Assembly: GCF_000016065.1 (NCBI RefSeq)
Contig: NC_009092.1
Span: 2,542,001 to 2,606,000 of the forward strand
Origin: Shewanella loihica PV-4
GTDB lineage: Bacteria; Pseudomonadota; Gammaproteobacteria; Enterobacterales; Shewanellaceae
Direction of reading: 5' to 3'
Length of the DNA stretch: 64,000 bases
The notes beneath the pieces were generated by a model. That model saw only the letters and a program-made list of their open reading frames with translations. It made no database searches and was not told the origin of the DNA. This document shows positions 1 to 8,478 of this stretch, piece by piece. The translations under genes were made by a program, and so were the position numbers. Positions within the stretch are counted from its first letter, which is position 1. Each line of letters starts with the position of its first letter.

Positions 1-976
1 GATACTTAATTCTTTCTGACAGGTAGGTCACAGCCAGGGTCAGATGATCCGACGCCTGGGTCTGTCGCAGTACTCGGTAGTTGTCATACACCAGATAGCT
101 GCGACCGCCTTTGCCATCGGGCCTTATCAGCGACACCTGCATGTCTTTGCGTGATGGCAGGTCGCTGCCATTGAAGCGCCTTACGCCAAGCGCCTGCCAC
201 TGGTCAAAGCCTTTGTGTACCTCTAGCCCCACCAGATCCTTGGGCAGTTCGCTAGGGGATTTCACCTGGCGTCCCCAGGTGCCATCATAATCCCAGCCGA
301 GCTGCTTAAGATAATTTGCCGTGGTGGCGAAGGCATCGGCGAGGTTCTGCCAGATATCCACCTTACCGTCGCCATTACCATCTTTGCCGTATTTGGCCAG
401 TTGCTTGGGGGTAAAGTGGGGGTAGCCCATCAGGCCGGAGGCATCGCTCTTGAGGCTGTCGAAGCTAAGTTGGTCACGCTCCATCAGCTTGAGCGCCGCG
501 AGAAACGCCGCATCCTGGCCATCGCTATGATAGGCGTTGGAGGCGATCACCGTCAGCGCCGGATAGTCGCTGGCATCGAAGGCCGAGGCTATGCCCCAGT
601 AGGCCAGTATAAACCTTGGCTGGACGCCATATTCCTTACCTAGACGATCGAAAAGCGCCTTGTTATCGCGATACAGGCCTCTCGCCTGCTCAACCAAGGC
701 TTCGCTGACCCGCTCTGGGAGATAGGTATCCAGATTTTGTGGGCCATTTTGCGGGCCATTGGCGGCGGGTTCGTTAACCATCGCCTTCTTGAACAGCTTT
801 ATCTGATCGAAAACCGCGTCTATGGTGCCTTGGGCGATCCCCTGCTCGACTGCTTGCTGCTTTAACTCAGAGAGATATTGATCGTAACTGAGCGCTGACT
901 CTTGGGCTTGCAAGGGGCTGGTCAAAAGCAAGCCATTTGCAAGTAGAGCACTTAGCAAAACATTCTTCAAAAACAT
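1..976 (-). CDS. Lytic murein transglycosylase homologue (MltB/SLT_2 family), C-terminus cut by window edge
   Basis: Exported protein of the MltB-type peptidoglycan lytic transglycosylase family. 325 codons are visible; the 3' end lies outside the window. The ATG at 976 is followed by a signal peptide (hydrophobic residues 5-18, then SPLQAQ). The family landmarks are recognisable: the WGI segment near residue 127, a GLMGYPHFTPKQ segment where active members have GAMGxxQFMPSS, a DGNGDGKVDIW segment, and a NYLKQLGW helix. The catalytic Glu expected in WGVE(T/S) is Ala130 here (WGIAS), and the QFMPSS motif is also degenerate. This argues for an inactive or repurposed homologue, a peptidoglycan-binding pseudoenzyme. 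Family assignment is firm; loss of activity is inferred from the missing residue. Confidence 0.85.
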   Translation of the reverse strand, partial: MFLKNVLLSALLANGLLLTSPLQAQESALSYDQYLSELKQQAVEQGIAQGTIDAVFDQIKLFKKAMVNEPAANGPQNGPQNLDTYLPERVSEALVEQARGLYRDNKALFDRLGKEYGVQPRFILAYWGIASAFDASDYPALTVIASNAYHSDGQDAAFLAALKLMERDQLSFDSLKSDASGLMGYPHFTPKQLAKYGKDGNGDGKVDIWQNLADAFATTANYLKQLGWDYDGTWGRQVKSPSELPKDLVGLEVHKGFDQWQALGVRRFNGSDLPSRKDMQVSLIRPDGKGGRSYLVYDNYRVLRQTQASDHLTLAVTYLSERIKY

Positions 977-1033
977 GCACTTTCCTATCGGTGACAAGGG
1001 TCTGTTTATCTTTCAGGTTTAATTTTTGTTCAG

Positions 1034-1120
1034 TCTAAACGCGTTTTGCTCGCGGCGTAAGCAAGTAAAGCATAGTCAGCTATGTAAATTGCGCACAACA
1101 ATGAGCAGGACGCGTTTAGA
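1034..1120. repeat. Palindromic repeat element 1 with 18-bp terminal inverted repeats
   Basis: The left arm at 1034-1051 (TCTAAACGCGTTTTGCTC) and right arm at 1103-1120 (GAGCAGGACGCGTTTAGA) are inverted copies with 16 of 18 positions matching. The interior holds smaller foldbacks, including CATAG-TCAG-CTATG around 1071-1084 and a TTGCT/AGCAA pair near 1046-1065. It contains no ORF and lies between the transglycosylase gene and ycgL. The size and structure suit a MITE or REP-like dispersed element. Confidence 0.6.
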
Positions 1121-1132
1121 AGAACCCTCCGG

Positions 1133-1232
1133 GCAGCTTTTGAAGACAATTTCTACTGCGTTATCGCCCGTTTGTGTAGAATAACTACACCACACGAGCT
1201 CTGCCTTGTATAAATCCCCTTCATAATGCTGC
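1133..1232. repeat. Palindromic repeat element 2, 100 bp, symmetric about an AATAA loop
   Basis: An imperfect palindrome. The outer ends GCAGCTTTTGAAG (1133 on) and CTTCATAATGCTGC (to 1232) are inverted copies. The centre is a perfect GTGTAG-AATAA-CTACAC hairpin at 1174-1190, exactly midway. Together with element 1 it fills most of the 977-1260 spacer. It could also act as a terminator or mRNA-stabilising structure for ycgL, which is transcribed toward it. Confidence 0.55.
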
Positions 1233-1260
1233 AAAAACAAACAGGAAAGGTCAACAGACC

Positions 1261-1542
1261 CTAATCTCTGCTATAACCTATCTCTTTCTTGTACTCTTCG
1301 AGTAGGTTAACCGGCGGTGGTGGTAATTGAAGATAATACCCCTTCTCGGCTAGTTCAACTTTTACTTTTTCGATATCGGCAAGGGCTAACTGTTCACGTT
1401 TGTTTAGCGGCAGCAACATCACCAGTTCTGGCGTGCCAAACATCTTCATCAGAGGCTCGGGTACACGCTCGAAATCGTTGCGTTTCTCCACAAAAAGATA
1501 GCTATCGGGTTTTAAGCGACTCTTATATACAGCACAGATCAT
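1261..1542 (-). CDS. ycgL: YcgL domain-containing protein
   Basis: Small cytoplasmic protein of the YcgL family (about 93 residues); its biochemical role is not established. The conserved signatures are visible: an initial MICAVYKS, YLFVEKRNDF, RVPEPLMKMFG, ADIEKVK and the terminal YYLQLPPPP segment. The frame is open back to a TTG at 1569, adding nine residues. The ATG at 1542 is preferred because it matches the family N-terminus and has GGA about 12 nt upstream. The gene is divergent from minC, an arrangement common near min operons. Identity is confident; the start is less so. Confidence 0.9.
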   Translation of the reverse strand: MICAVYKSRLKPDSYLFVEKRNDFERVPEPLMKMFGTPELVMLLPLNKREQLALADIEKVKVELAEKGYYLQLPPPPVNLLEEYKKEIGYSRD

Positions 1543-1624
1543 ATAGGGTGAAATTTCCAGTTTATTCAACTTGCCAGCAAATTGCGCACACTATAACATG
1601 GAGCGCAAGGATTATAATAATATC

Positions 1625-1644
1625 TAACCGGCCCAGGCCGGTTA
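1625..1644. promoter_or_regulatory. Perfect 8-bp hairpin in the ycgL-minC divergent spacer
   Basis: TAACCGGC, loop CCAG, then GCCGGTTA form an uninterrupted stem 25 bp before the minC start, followed by ATTTTAT. It could be a 5'-UTR hairpin of the min operon or an operator. A terminator is less likely because no gene ends here. Confidence 0.45.
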
Positions 1645-1668
1645 ATTTTATCAAGAGCAAGTTTAGGA

Positions 1669-2334
1669 ATGCAGAAACCTAGCCTCGAATTAAAAGGCTC
1701 TTCATTTACGCTTTCAGTGCTGCACATTAACGATGCAGATCTCGACGGGGTCGCCCGCGAACTCGACGATAAACTGGCCATCGCGCCGCAGTTTTTTCTT
1801 GGTGCGCCCCTGGTGGTTAACCTCAGCGCCATCTCAGACCCCGATTACAACCTCGCCGGCCTCAAAGATCTCTTGATCTCCAGGCAGTTGGTGATTGTGG
1901 GGATCACTGGTGCGCCGAGTGCTATCGCTAATCAGGCCAAGGCCTTGGGGCTTGCGCTGATCAAGTCTGGTAAACAGAGTCAGACCCAGCCGCAGCTGCC
2001 GAAAACCACCAAGATAGTGAAGCAGAACATTCGCTCGGGGCAGCAGATTTACGCGCAAAATGGCGATCTCATCATCATAGGCGCCGTGGGTAATGGCGCA
2101 GAAGTGATTGCAGATGGCAGCATACACATATACGGTAGTCTTAGAGGCAAGGCCATGGCGGGTGCCAATGGCGACAAGAATGCCGTGATCATCGCCCAGA
2201 ATATCGATGCCGAGCTGGTCTCCATCGCCGGGCAATATTGGTTAACCGAGAATCTACAGGCACATGCCTCGATCAAGAGCGGTTGCATCAGGCTAGACGG
2301 CGACAGCCTTACCGTCGAAGCACTATCGCTATAG
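1669..2334 (+). CDS. minC: Septum site-determining protein MinC
   Basis: Inhibitor of FtsZ ring assembly, brought to the membrane by MinD. The 221 residues comprise the N-terminal FtsZ-interacting domain (about 1-105), a linker, and the C-terminal beta-helix domain (about 115-221) that dimerises and binds MinD. The beta-helix carries the family segments [35 protein letters not shown] and [10 protein letters not shown]. It starts the minCDE operon; minD follows after 24 nt. The ribosome-binding site is weak (AGGA directly before ATG). Length is close to the E. coli protein. Confidence 0.97.
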   Translation: MQKPSLELKGSSFTLSVLHINDADLDGVARELDDKLAIAPQFFLGAPLVVNLSAISDPDYNLAGLKDLLISRQLVIVGITGAPSAIANQAKALGLALIKSGKQSQTQPQLPKTTKIVKQNIRSGQQIYAQNGDLIIIGAVGNGAEVIADGSIHIYGSLRGKAMAGANGDKNAVIIAQNIDAELVSIAGQYWLTENLQAHASIKSGCIRLDGDSLTVEALSL

Positions 2335-2358
2335 AAATTGAAAAGGACAGAAACAAAC

Positions 2359-3168
2359 ATGGCACAAATTATTGTTGTCACCTCAGGTAAGGGTGGAGTG
2401 GGCAAGACCACTTCGAGTGCGGCCATTGCCACCGGCCTGGCATTGAAAGGACATAAAACCGTGGTGGTCGATTTCGATATCGGCCTGCGTAACCTGGACC
2501 TCATCATGGGGTGTGAGCGCCGCGTGGTGTACGACTTCGTCAATGTGATCAACGGCGAAGCCAACCTGAATCAGGCGCTGATCAAAGACAAGCGCACCAG
2601 TAACCTGTTCGTGCTGCCCGCCTCTCAGACCCGTGATAAAGACGCCCTGACCAAAGAAGGGGTCGGCCGCGTACTGGACGAGCTTAAGCAAGAGTTCGAA
2701 TACATCATCTGCGACTCACCCGCGGGCATCGAAACCGGCGCCATGATGGCGCTCTATTTTGCCGACACGGCGATCGTCACCACCAACCCTGAGGTTAGCT
2801 CGGTGCGTGACTCGGACCGTATCCTGGGCATGTTGCAGAGCAAGTCTAAACGCGCCGAAGAGGGGCTTGAGCCGGTCAAGGAGCTGCTGCTACTGACACG
2901 TTACTCCCCTACCCGCGTCGCCACCGGCGAGATGCTGAGCGTGGCCGACGTAGAAGAGATCTTGGCCATTCCGCTACTTGGGGTGATACCCGAGTCGCAA
3001 GCCGTACTCAAGGCCTCTAACTCGGGCGTACCTGTGATCATCGACCAAGAGAGCGATGCCGGTAAGGCCTACAGCGACGCCGTGGCACGACTAACGGGTG
3101 AAGACGTAGAGATGCGTTTCGTCACCGAAGAGAAAAAAGGATTCTTGAAAAGGATATTTGGTAGCTAA
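2359..3168 (+). CDS. minD: Septum site-determining protein MinD (ATPase)
   Basis: Membrane-cycling ParA/MinD-type ATPase that oscillates with MinE and activates MinC. The ATG at 2359 gives 269 residues and the expected [18 protein letters not shown] start; the frame is open upstream but that extension is not family-like. A deviant Walker A with signature lysine is at residues 10-17. [13 protein letters not shown] is the switch II region. The C-terminus [11 protein letters not shown] is the amphipathic membrane-targeting helix. The ribosome site is AAAGGAC about 12 nt upstream. It is the middle gene of minCDE, with minE 2 nt downstream. Confidence 0.98.
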   Translation: MAQIIVVTSGKGGVGKTTSSAAIATGLALKGHKTVVVDFDIGLRNLDLIMGCERRVVYDFVNVINGEANLNQALIKDKRTSNLFVLPASQTRDKDALTKEGVGRVLDELKQEFEYIICDSPAGIETGAMMALYFADTAIVTTNPEVSSVRDSDRILGMLQSKSKRAEEGLEPVKELLLLTRYSPTRVATGEMLSVADVEEILAIPLLGVIPESQAVLKASNSGVPVIIDQESDAGKAYSDAVARLTGEDVEMRFVTEEKKGFLKRIFGS

Positions 3169-3170
3169 TT

Positions 3171-3431
3171 ATGTCTTTACTCGATTACTTCAGAGCGAAA
3201 AAAGAGCCTACGACCGCAACCACCGCCAAGGAGAGATTGCAGATCATCGTCGCCCATCAGCGCGGCGAGCGTGATGCGCCAGACTACTTTCCGGCGATGA
3301 AGCAGGAGATCATCGAGGTGATCCGCAAGTATGTGCAGATAGACAGCGATCAGGTATCGGTGCAGCTGGATCAGAACGACGACAACCTGTCGGTACTGGA
3401 ACTGAACGTAACCCTGCCGGAAAAGCCATAG
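3171..3431 (+). CDS. minE: Cell division topological specificity factor MinE
   Basis: 86-residue protein that stimulates MinD ATPase and confines MinCD to the poles. The N-terminal [11 protein letters not shown] segment is the membrane-binding helix, [14 protein letters not shown] is the anti-MinCD/contact helix, and the C-terminal half is the topological specificity domain. It starts 2 nt after the minD stop, so it is probably translationally coupled. A strong terminator follows at 3474. Confidence 0.97.
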   Translation: MSLLDYFRAKKEPTTATTAKERLQIIVAHQRGERDAPDYFPAMKQEIIEVIRKYVQIDSDQVSVQLDQNDDNLSVLELNVTLPEKP

Positions 3432-3473
3432 GCGACTAGCAGGTCTTATTCAATAGGCAGAATATGCATACAG

Positions 3474-3498
3474 AAAAGCCCTCAATTGAGGGCTTTTT
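3474..3498 (+). terminator. Rho-independent terminator of minCDE
   Basis: AAAAGCCCTC, loop AATT, GAGGGCTTTT and a further T: a 10-bp perfect stem with T tract, 43 nt after the minE stop. The A-rich left arm could also serve leftward rnd transcription. Confidence 0.9.
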
Positions 3499-3540
3499 CA
3501 TGGGCGCCGTTTGGCGTTTAGCAAGTTGGATAATCCTGCC

Positions 3541-4647
3541 TTAGCAGCTTATCTCGGCCAAGGCGTCCTTACTCAGCTCACCGCGCCAGCCCTGTAACAC
3601 CAAGGGCATCTCGCCCTGGCCATCGTTCCAGCGCCATTGAAGGTACTCATGAATATGACGCTTAGAGCCCAGCAGCTCCATCGGCACCTGATGGGTTTCC
3701 GCCACCTGGGTTAGCGCCTGTTTGATCGCCTTAAAGGCCGACTTATAGCCGGGTTTCAGGGCGATCACATCGATAGCCTCGGGCAGGTTATCCAGATCCG
3801 CCTTGGCCATCTCGGCGATGATCGCCTTGGCATGCAGGCGCTTCTCCTGCTCGGTCAGCTCTGTCATCCTGAAGATCTCACCCGTACTCTTAGGCTGCTT
3901 CTTGGCCAGCGCCAGCAGCGCGTGATCTTTGATGACGAAGCCCAGGGCTAAGTCTCTGTCCAGCGCCTTTTGCAACCGCCACTTGGCCAGCACCTTCAGA
4001 TAGGCCAGCTGCTTAGGGCTTAGCTGGAAGGCGTTCTTCACCTTGAGGTAGGCGGTGTCCCCATCCGGGCTCTCCAGACGCCCCTGGGTCATGCGCTCAC
4101 CCTCTTCGAGCAGCCAAGGCATTCTGCCAGACTCTTGCAGCTTTTCTAGCAGCTGAGGATAGAGCCGATAGAGATAATCCACATCGTTGGCCGCATACTG
4201 CAGCTGGGCATCGCTGAGCGGACGTTTCATCCAGTCGGTGCGCGACTCGCCCTTATCCAGCTGCACGCCCAGGCAGTGCTCCACCAGCTTGGCGTAGCCC
4301 ATGCCATGACCCCAACCACAGAAGGCGGCGGCGATCTGGCTGTCGAACAGCACCTTAGGCTGACAGCGACCGTAGCGAGCCAAGACTTCGAGATCTTCGC
4401 TGCAAGAGTGCAGCACGCTTATCATATCGTCGCGCTCCAGCAGGGCCCAAAATGCAGAGAGATCGCTTACCGCAACAGGATCGATCAGCGCCAGGGTCTC
4501 GCCGTCATAGACCTGGATCAGTCCCAGCTTGGCGTAATAGGTGCGGGTGCGAACGAATTCAGTATCCAACATCAGGACCTTAGCCTGACGATACTTGTCC
4601 ACCAACTCTGTTAGGCTGGCATCATCCTCTACATATTGAAAGGTCAA
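3541..4647 (-). CDS. rnd: Ribonuclease D
   Basis: 3'-5' exoribonuclease that trims tRNA 3' ends and other stable RNAs. It has 368 residues. The DEDDy exonuclease core is intact: LDTEFVR gives D28 and E30, CSEDLEVL gives D85, and YAANDVDYL gives Y151 and D155. A first HRDC domain (about residues 208-290, QLSPKQLAYLKVLAKWRL) and a C-terminal HRDC-like region follow. The start is a TTG at 4647 with GGAG 7 nt upstream; no in-frame ATG fits. It lies directly downstream of fadD on the same strand, as in E. coli, with the fadD terminator between them. Confidence 0.96.
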   Translation of the reverse strand: MTFQYVEDDASLTELVDKYRQAKVLMLDTEFVRTRTYYAKLGLIQVYDGETLALIDPVAVSDLSAFWALLERDDMISVLHSCSEDLEVLARYGRCQPKVLFDSQIAAAFCGWGHGMGYAKLVEHCLGVQLDKGESRTDWMKRPLSDAQLQYAANDVDYLYRLYPQLLEKLQESGRMPWLLEEGERMTQGRLESPDGDTAYLKVKNAFQLSPKQLAYLKVLAKWRLQKALDRDLALGFVIKDHALLALAKKQPKSTGEIFRMTELTEQEKRLHAKAIIAEMAKADLDNLPEAIDVIALKPGYKSAFKAIKQALTQVAETHQVPMELLGSKRHIHEYLQWRWNDGQGEMPLVLQGWRGELSKDALAEISC

Positions 4648-4682
4648 ATCTCATCTCCAAATGCTATGGCTCGGTGAACACA

Positions 4683-4705
4683 AAAGCCGGCATAATGCCG
4701 GCTTT
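4683..4705 (-). terminator. Rho-independent terminator of fadD
   Basis: AAAGCCGGCA, loop, TGCCGGCTTT: a 10-bp stem. Read leftward it ends in TTTTG, 33 nt after the fadD stop and before rnd, so rnd probably has its own promoter or depends on readthrough. Confidence 0.8.
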
Positions 4706-4737
4706 GAGTCACCTACAACGGGTGGTTTCCTATATAA

Positions 4738-6411
4738 CTAGGCCGATTTGGCTTCGTCACGCAACTCGCGGCGTAAGATCTTGCCCACGTTGCTCTTAGG
4801 TAGCTCATCCCTGAATTCTACCAGCTTAGGAATTTTATATCCCGTCAAATGATGACGACAGTGCTTGATCACCTGCTCTTCGGTCAAAGATTTGTCTTTT
4901 GGTACCACAAATACCTTCACCAGCTCGCCGCTCACCTCATGGGGAACGCCGACGGCGGCGACTTCCAGCACCTTAGGATGCAGGGCAACCACCTCTTCCA
5001 CCTCGTTGGGGAAGACGTTAAAGCCAGAAACCAAGATCATATCCTTCTTGCGATCCACGATAAAGAAGAAGCCTTGCTCATCCATGTAACCGATATCGCC
5101 GGTGGCCAGGTAGCCATCCTTATCGATCACCTTGGCCGTCTCTTCGGGGCGCTGCCAGTAGCCTTTCATCACCTGAGGGCCCTTGGCAAACAGCTCGCCG
5201 GTCTCGCCCTGAGGCAGCACATTGCCCTCCTCGTCACGCACCTGCATGTCGGTATTGGCAACCGGGAAGCCGATAGAGCCGTTGTAGCCCTCCAGGTTAT
5301 AGGGGCAGCAGGTCAGCAGCGGCGAGGCCTCGGTCAGACCGTAACCTTCCAGTAGACGCGTCTTGGTGATCCCCTGCCACTTATCGGCCACGGCGCGCTG
5401 CACCGCCATACCGCCACCGATAGAGAGCTTAAGGTTGGAGAAATCCAAGGTCTTAAACTCTTCTGAGCTAACCAGAGCATTAAACAGGGTGTTCACCCCG
5501 GTGAGCGCCGTGAATGGATGCTTCTTCAACTCAGACACGAATGCCGGGATATCCCTTGGGTTAGTGATCAGCAGGTTGTTCGCGCCTTTATGGAGGAACA
5601 AGAGGCAGTTCACCGTCAGGGCGAAGATGTGATACAGGGGCAGTGCGGTAACCACAAACTCCTTACCATCGGCGAGCAGCGGCGAATAGGCCGCGTCGGC
5701 CTGCAGCAGGTTGCTGACGATATTGCCATGGGTCAACATAGCGCCCTTAGATACACCTGTGGTGCCGCCGGTGTATTGCAAGAAGGCGATATCGTCCCCC
5801 TTGATAGTCGGCTTCACATACTGCAGGCGGCGTCCCTTAGAGAGCGACTGACGCATAGAGATGGCATGTGGCAGATGATACTTAGGCACCATCTTCTTGA
5901 TGTACTTGACTACAAAGTTCACTAGGGTGCGCTTAGGCGCGCTGAGCAAGTCGCCAAGACCTGTGAGGATCACGCTCTTCACCGGCGTCTGCTCCACCAC
6001 CTGCTCCAGGGTGTTGGCAAAGTTAGATACCACGACGATCGCCTTGGCACCCGAGTCGTTGAGCTGATGCTTCAACTCTCTTGGGGTATACAGAGGGTTC
6101 ACGTTGACCACCACCATACCGGCACGCAATATGCCAAACAGGGCGATGGGGTACTGCAGCAGGTTAGGCATCATGATCGCCACGCGATCGCCCTTCTGCA
6201 GCTTGAGTTCGTTTTGCAGATAAGCCGCAAAGGCACGGCTGCGCTCTTCGAGTTTTCGATAGGTCAGCGTCGCGCCCATGTTCACAAAGGCGGGCTGATC
6301 GGCATACTTGGCTACCGAGCTTTCAAACAGGTCGATCAGCGAGCTGTATTGCTTTGCATCGATAATAGCGGGCACATCATGGGGTAAATTTTTCGTCCAA
6401 AGCTGTTCCAC
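4738..6411 (-). CDS. fadD: Long-chain-fatty-acid--CoA ligase
   Basis: Activates exogenous long-chain fatty acids to acyl-CoA (ATP to AMP) at the inner membrane, the entry step of beta-oxidation. It has 557 residues, close to E. coli FadD (561). The adenylate-forming motifs are present: P-loop [11 protein letters not shown] at 213-223, GYGLTEASP at 356-364, TGD at 436-438, the hinge DRKKD at 452-456, and the catalytic C-terminal Lys544 in GKILRREL. The start is GTG at 6411 with AGGAGAG 6-7 nt upstream. The 5' region contains an inverted repeat at 6443-6460. Confidence 0.96.
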   Translation of the reverse strand: MEQLWTKNLPHDVPAIIDAKQYSSLIDLFESSVAKYADQPAFVNMGATLTYRKLEERSRAFAAYLQNELKLQKGDRVAIMMPNLLQYPIALFGILRAGMVVVNVNPLYTPRELKHQLNDSGAKAIVVVSNFANTLEQVVEQTPVKSVILTGLGDLLSAPKRTLVNFVVKYIKKMVPKYHLPHAISMRQSLSKGRRLQYVKPTIKGDDIAFLQYTGGTTGVSKGAMLTHGNIVSNLLQADAAYSPLLADGKEFVVTALPLYHIFALTVNCLLFLHKGANNLLITNPRDIPAFVSELKKHPFTALTGVNTLFNALVSSEEFKTLDFSNLKLSIGGGMAVQRAVADKWQGITKTRLLEGYGLTEASPLLTCCPYNLEGYNGSIGFPVANTDMQVRDEEGNVLPQGETGELFAKGPQVMKGYWQRPEETAKVIDKDGYLATGDIGYMDEQGFFFIVDRKKDMILVSGFNVFPNEVEEVVALHPKVLEVAAVGVPHEVSGELVKVFVVPKDKSLTEEQVIKHCRHHLTGYKIPKLVEFRDELPKSNVGKILRRELRDEAKSA

Positions 6412-6442
6412 GAGTCTCTCCTAAATCCCCAGGCAGAGTTAG

Positions 6443-6460
6443 GTGAATGAGGCCATTCAC
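6443..6460. promoter_or_regulatory. Inverted repeat upstream of fadD, candidate operator
   Basis: GTGAATG-AGGC-CATTCAC, a perfect 7-bp inverted repeat 32 nt before the fadD start. It does not match the FadR consensus as I know it. A second inverted pair, GTTTC-N7-GAAAC, lies just upstream at about 6466-6482. A role in fatty-acid-responsive control is plausible but inferred only from position. Confidence 0.35.
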
Positions 6461-6609
6461 TTAAGGTTTCAAAAACAGAAACTAAACACTGACTTATAAA
6501 TATTGTAGGTAACACCCGAAAAATCATACGGGCGTTTTAATTTTGAACATCATCACACAATTAGAGTAAAAATCCTAGTGTAATTTTACCATTCCTCCCC
6601 GAGGGGCTG

Positions 6610-7545
6610 TCACGCTAAAAATGCCTTAATTGCCGCAGCCACCTCCAGGCTATTGCCCATATGGAGATGATGGTCACCTTCGAGGGTCACCTGGGTGAGA
6701 TCTTGATACCAAGAAGCGGCGGTTTCGCATAGATCTTCGCCAGCGGTATCATGGGCTTCAGACACCTTTTCTGTCTGGTGATAGCCCATCAGGGGATAAC
6801 CCTCTTTGCCTCTAATGACCAGCACCTTGCCAGCGTGGCCCTGCATCAGGCCGCTGACATGGTCAAAATCGAGCCTCATGGGGGAGTCTAGTTTGAGTCT
6901 GGGATCGCTACGCCAGTAGTAGTGACCGTCTGTTAGCTGCAGGTTGCGCTCGAGGATTAGCCTACACCAAGGCATATCTAGCCCGGTGAGTTTATGCCTT
7001 GCCCTGACGGCGGCATCCAGCATCACAGGCTTAGGTGCAAGCTGACTCATAGCGGCCCGCTGATGGGCATCGAAGCTGCGCCTGAGTCTTAGCTTGCTCT
7101 TAGCGGGCGCCTCAAACAGGGGCGCGAGCGCCTCGATAACGATCCAATGCTTGGCCTTCTCGGCAAAGGCGGCGCTGTAGGCCGAGGCCACTATGCCGCC
7201 CAGCGAGTGACCTATCACACCATGCAGGGGCTGATGACGCACTATGGCATCGATAAGCAGCTCGAGATCATAGAGGTAGTCTATCCAGTGCAGCGGATAA
7301 CCGCCGGGCCTGTGCTGTGACGCGCCGTGGCCCGGCCAATCGATTGCCAGCAGGCGATACTCGCTTAAATGCTCCGCCAGGGGCGCAAAGCTGTTGGCAT
7401 TATCCAACCAACCGTGCAGCGCCAATAGCAGAGGCTTATCCGCCTCCCCCCACAGCCGACCAGAGAGACGAATATGGGGCAGTGATAGCATCACTTCATT
7501 GCCATCACTTGAGGGCTGACACAGAGGGGCTAGCGGATCGCTCAT
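6610..7545 (-). CDS. Alpha/beta-fold hydrolase
   Basis: Predicted cytoplasmic serine hydrolase of 311 residues; substrate unknown. The fold markers are an HGW oxyanion-hole motif at 44-46, the nucleophile elbow GHSLGG with Ser114, and a C-terminal GDHHLHM segment providing the catalytic His. No signal peptide. It starts 2 nt after the end of the exported methyltransferase gene (8396-7548), so the two are probably cotranscribed leftward. The name MenH-like would over-specify. Confidence 0.85.
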   Translation of the reverse strand: MSDPLAPLCQPSSDGNEVMLSLPHIRLSGRLWGEADKPLLLALHGWLDNANSFAPLAEHLSEYRLLAIDWPGHGASQHRPGGYPLHWIDYLYDLELLIDAIVRHQPLHGVIGHSLGGIVASAYSAAFAEKAKHWIVIEALAPLFEAPAKSKLRLRRSFDAHQRAAMSQLAPKPVMLDAAVRARHKLTGLDMPWCRLILERNLQLTDGHYYWRSDPRLKLDSPMRLDFDHVSGLMQGHAGKVLVIRGKEGYPLMGYHQTEKVSEAHDTAGEDLCETAASWYQDLTQVTLEGDHHLHMGNSLEVAAAIKAFLA

Positions 7546-7547
7546 GG

Positions 7548-8396
7548 TTAAGACTTCTTCACAAATTTAAGCGTCATGCGGTCGCTCTCGCCGATGGCAA
7601 GATACTTGGCTTTATCCTGATCGCCCAGACGCAGGCTCGGCGGCAGGGTCCAGACACCCTTAGGATGATCTTTGCTGTCCTTAGGGTTGGCATTGACCTC
7701 ACTGCTGGCCACCAGGGTAAAGCCGACTTTCTCTGCCAGCGCGATCATCTCATCCTGCACCATGTAGCCTGTGCTCAGATCCATGCCAGGGTTTGCCCTG
7801 TGCTCCACCACGCCAAAGGTACCACCAGGCTTTAACACCTTATAGACCGAGTCGAACACCTGCTCCAATACTCCGGACTTGGCCCAGTTGTGCAGATTTC
7901 TGAAGGTCAGCACCACATCTGCGCTGTTAGGTGCGCCAAGCTCTATAAGCCTTGGAGGGTCGAAACTGATACTCGACGCCTGGCCTAAGGTATCGCCATG
8001 ATCCTTGAGCCACTTATCCAGCGCCTTACCCAGGCGGATACGATAGCCGGGTACCTCTAGGCCCTCTGGCGGATTGGCATCGAAATTCGCGGCGATATAG
8101 TGACCCTCTTTTGCCAAGTATGGGGCGAGGATCTCGGCGTACCAGCCACCGCCTGGCCAGAGTTCCACCAGGGTATCGCTTGGCTTAACGCCGAAGAAGC
8201 TCAGTGTCTCCCCCGGGTGACGATACTGATCACGCTCGATATTTGCCGCTTGTCTCAGTGGATTGGTGAGCGCATCTGTGACCTGCTGATTGACCAGATG
8301 GGTCTCGTTAGCCAGGGCATAGTTTGGGCTGACCAGACTAGGCGCCGCCACGCCTATGGCTAATGCCAGTGAAGCCGCTAAGGTTAAACTCTTCAT
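7548..8396 (-). CDS. Predicted exported class I SAM-dependent methyltransferase (COG4798-like)
   Basis: 282-residue protein with a clear Sec signal peptide (residues 1-29, ending PNYALA) followed by a Rossmann methyltransferase-like fold. Visible motifs are the SAM-binding loop VELWPGGGWYAEILAPYL, FRNLHNW, and VLKPGGTFGVVEHR. A SAM-dependent fold in an exported protein is odd because SAM is not expected in the periplasm, so the protein may bind another ligand or be non-catalytic. Cotranscription with the downstream hydrolase is likely (2-nt gap). Confidence 0.8.
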   Translation of the reverse strand: MKSLTLAASLALAIGVAAPSLVSPNYALANETHLVNQQVTDALTNPLRQAANIERDQYRHPGETLSFFGVKPSDTLVELWPGGGWYAEILAPYLAKEGHYIAANFDANPPEGLEVPGYRIRLGKALDKWLKDHGDTLGQASSISFDPPRLIELGAPNSADVVLTFRNLHNWAKSGVLEQVFDSVYKVLKPGGTFGVVEHRANPGMDLSTGYMVQDEMIALAEKVGFTLVASSEVNANPKDSKDHPKGVWTLPPSLRLGDQDKAKYLAIGESDRMTLKFVKKS

Positions 8397-8478
8397 ATTG
8401 TCTCCCTAGATATTAGATAAGGCTAAAACACCTAAGCTATCAGGCTAATAACGAAAATTAAACTAGATATACAGTCGG

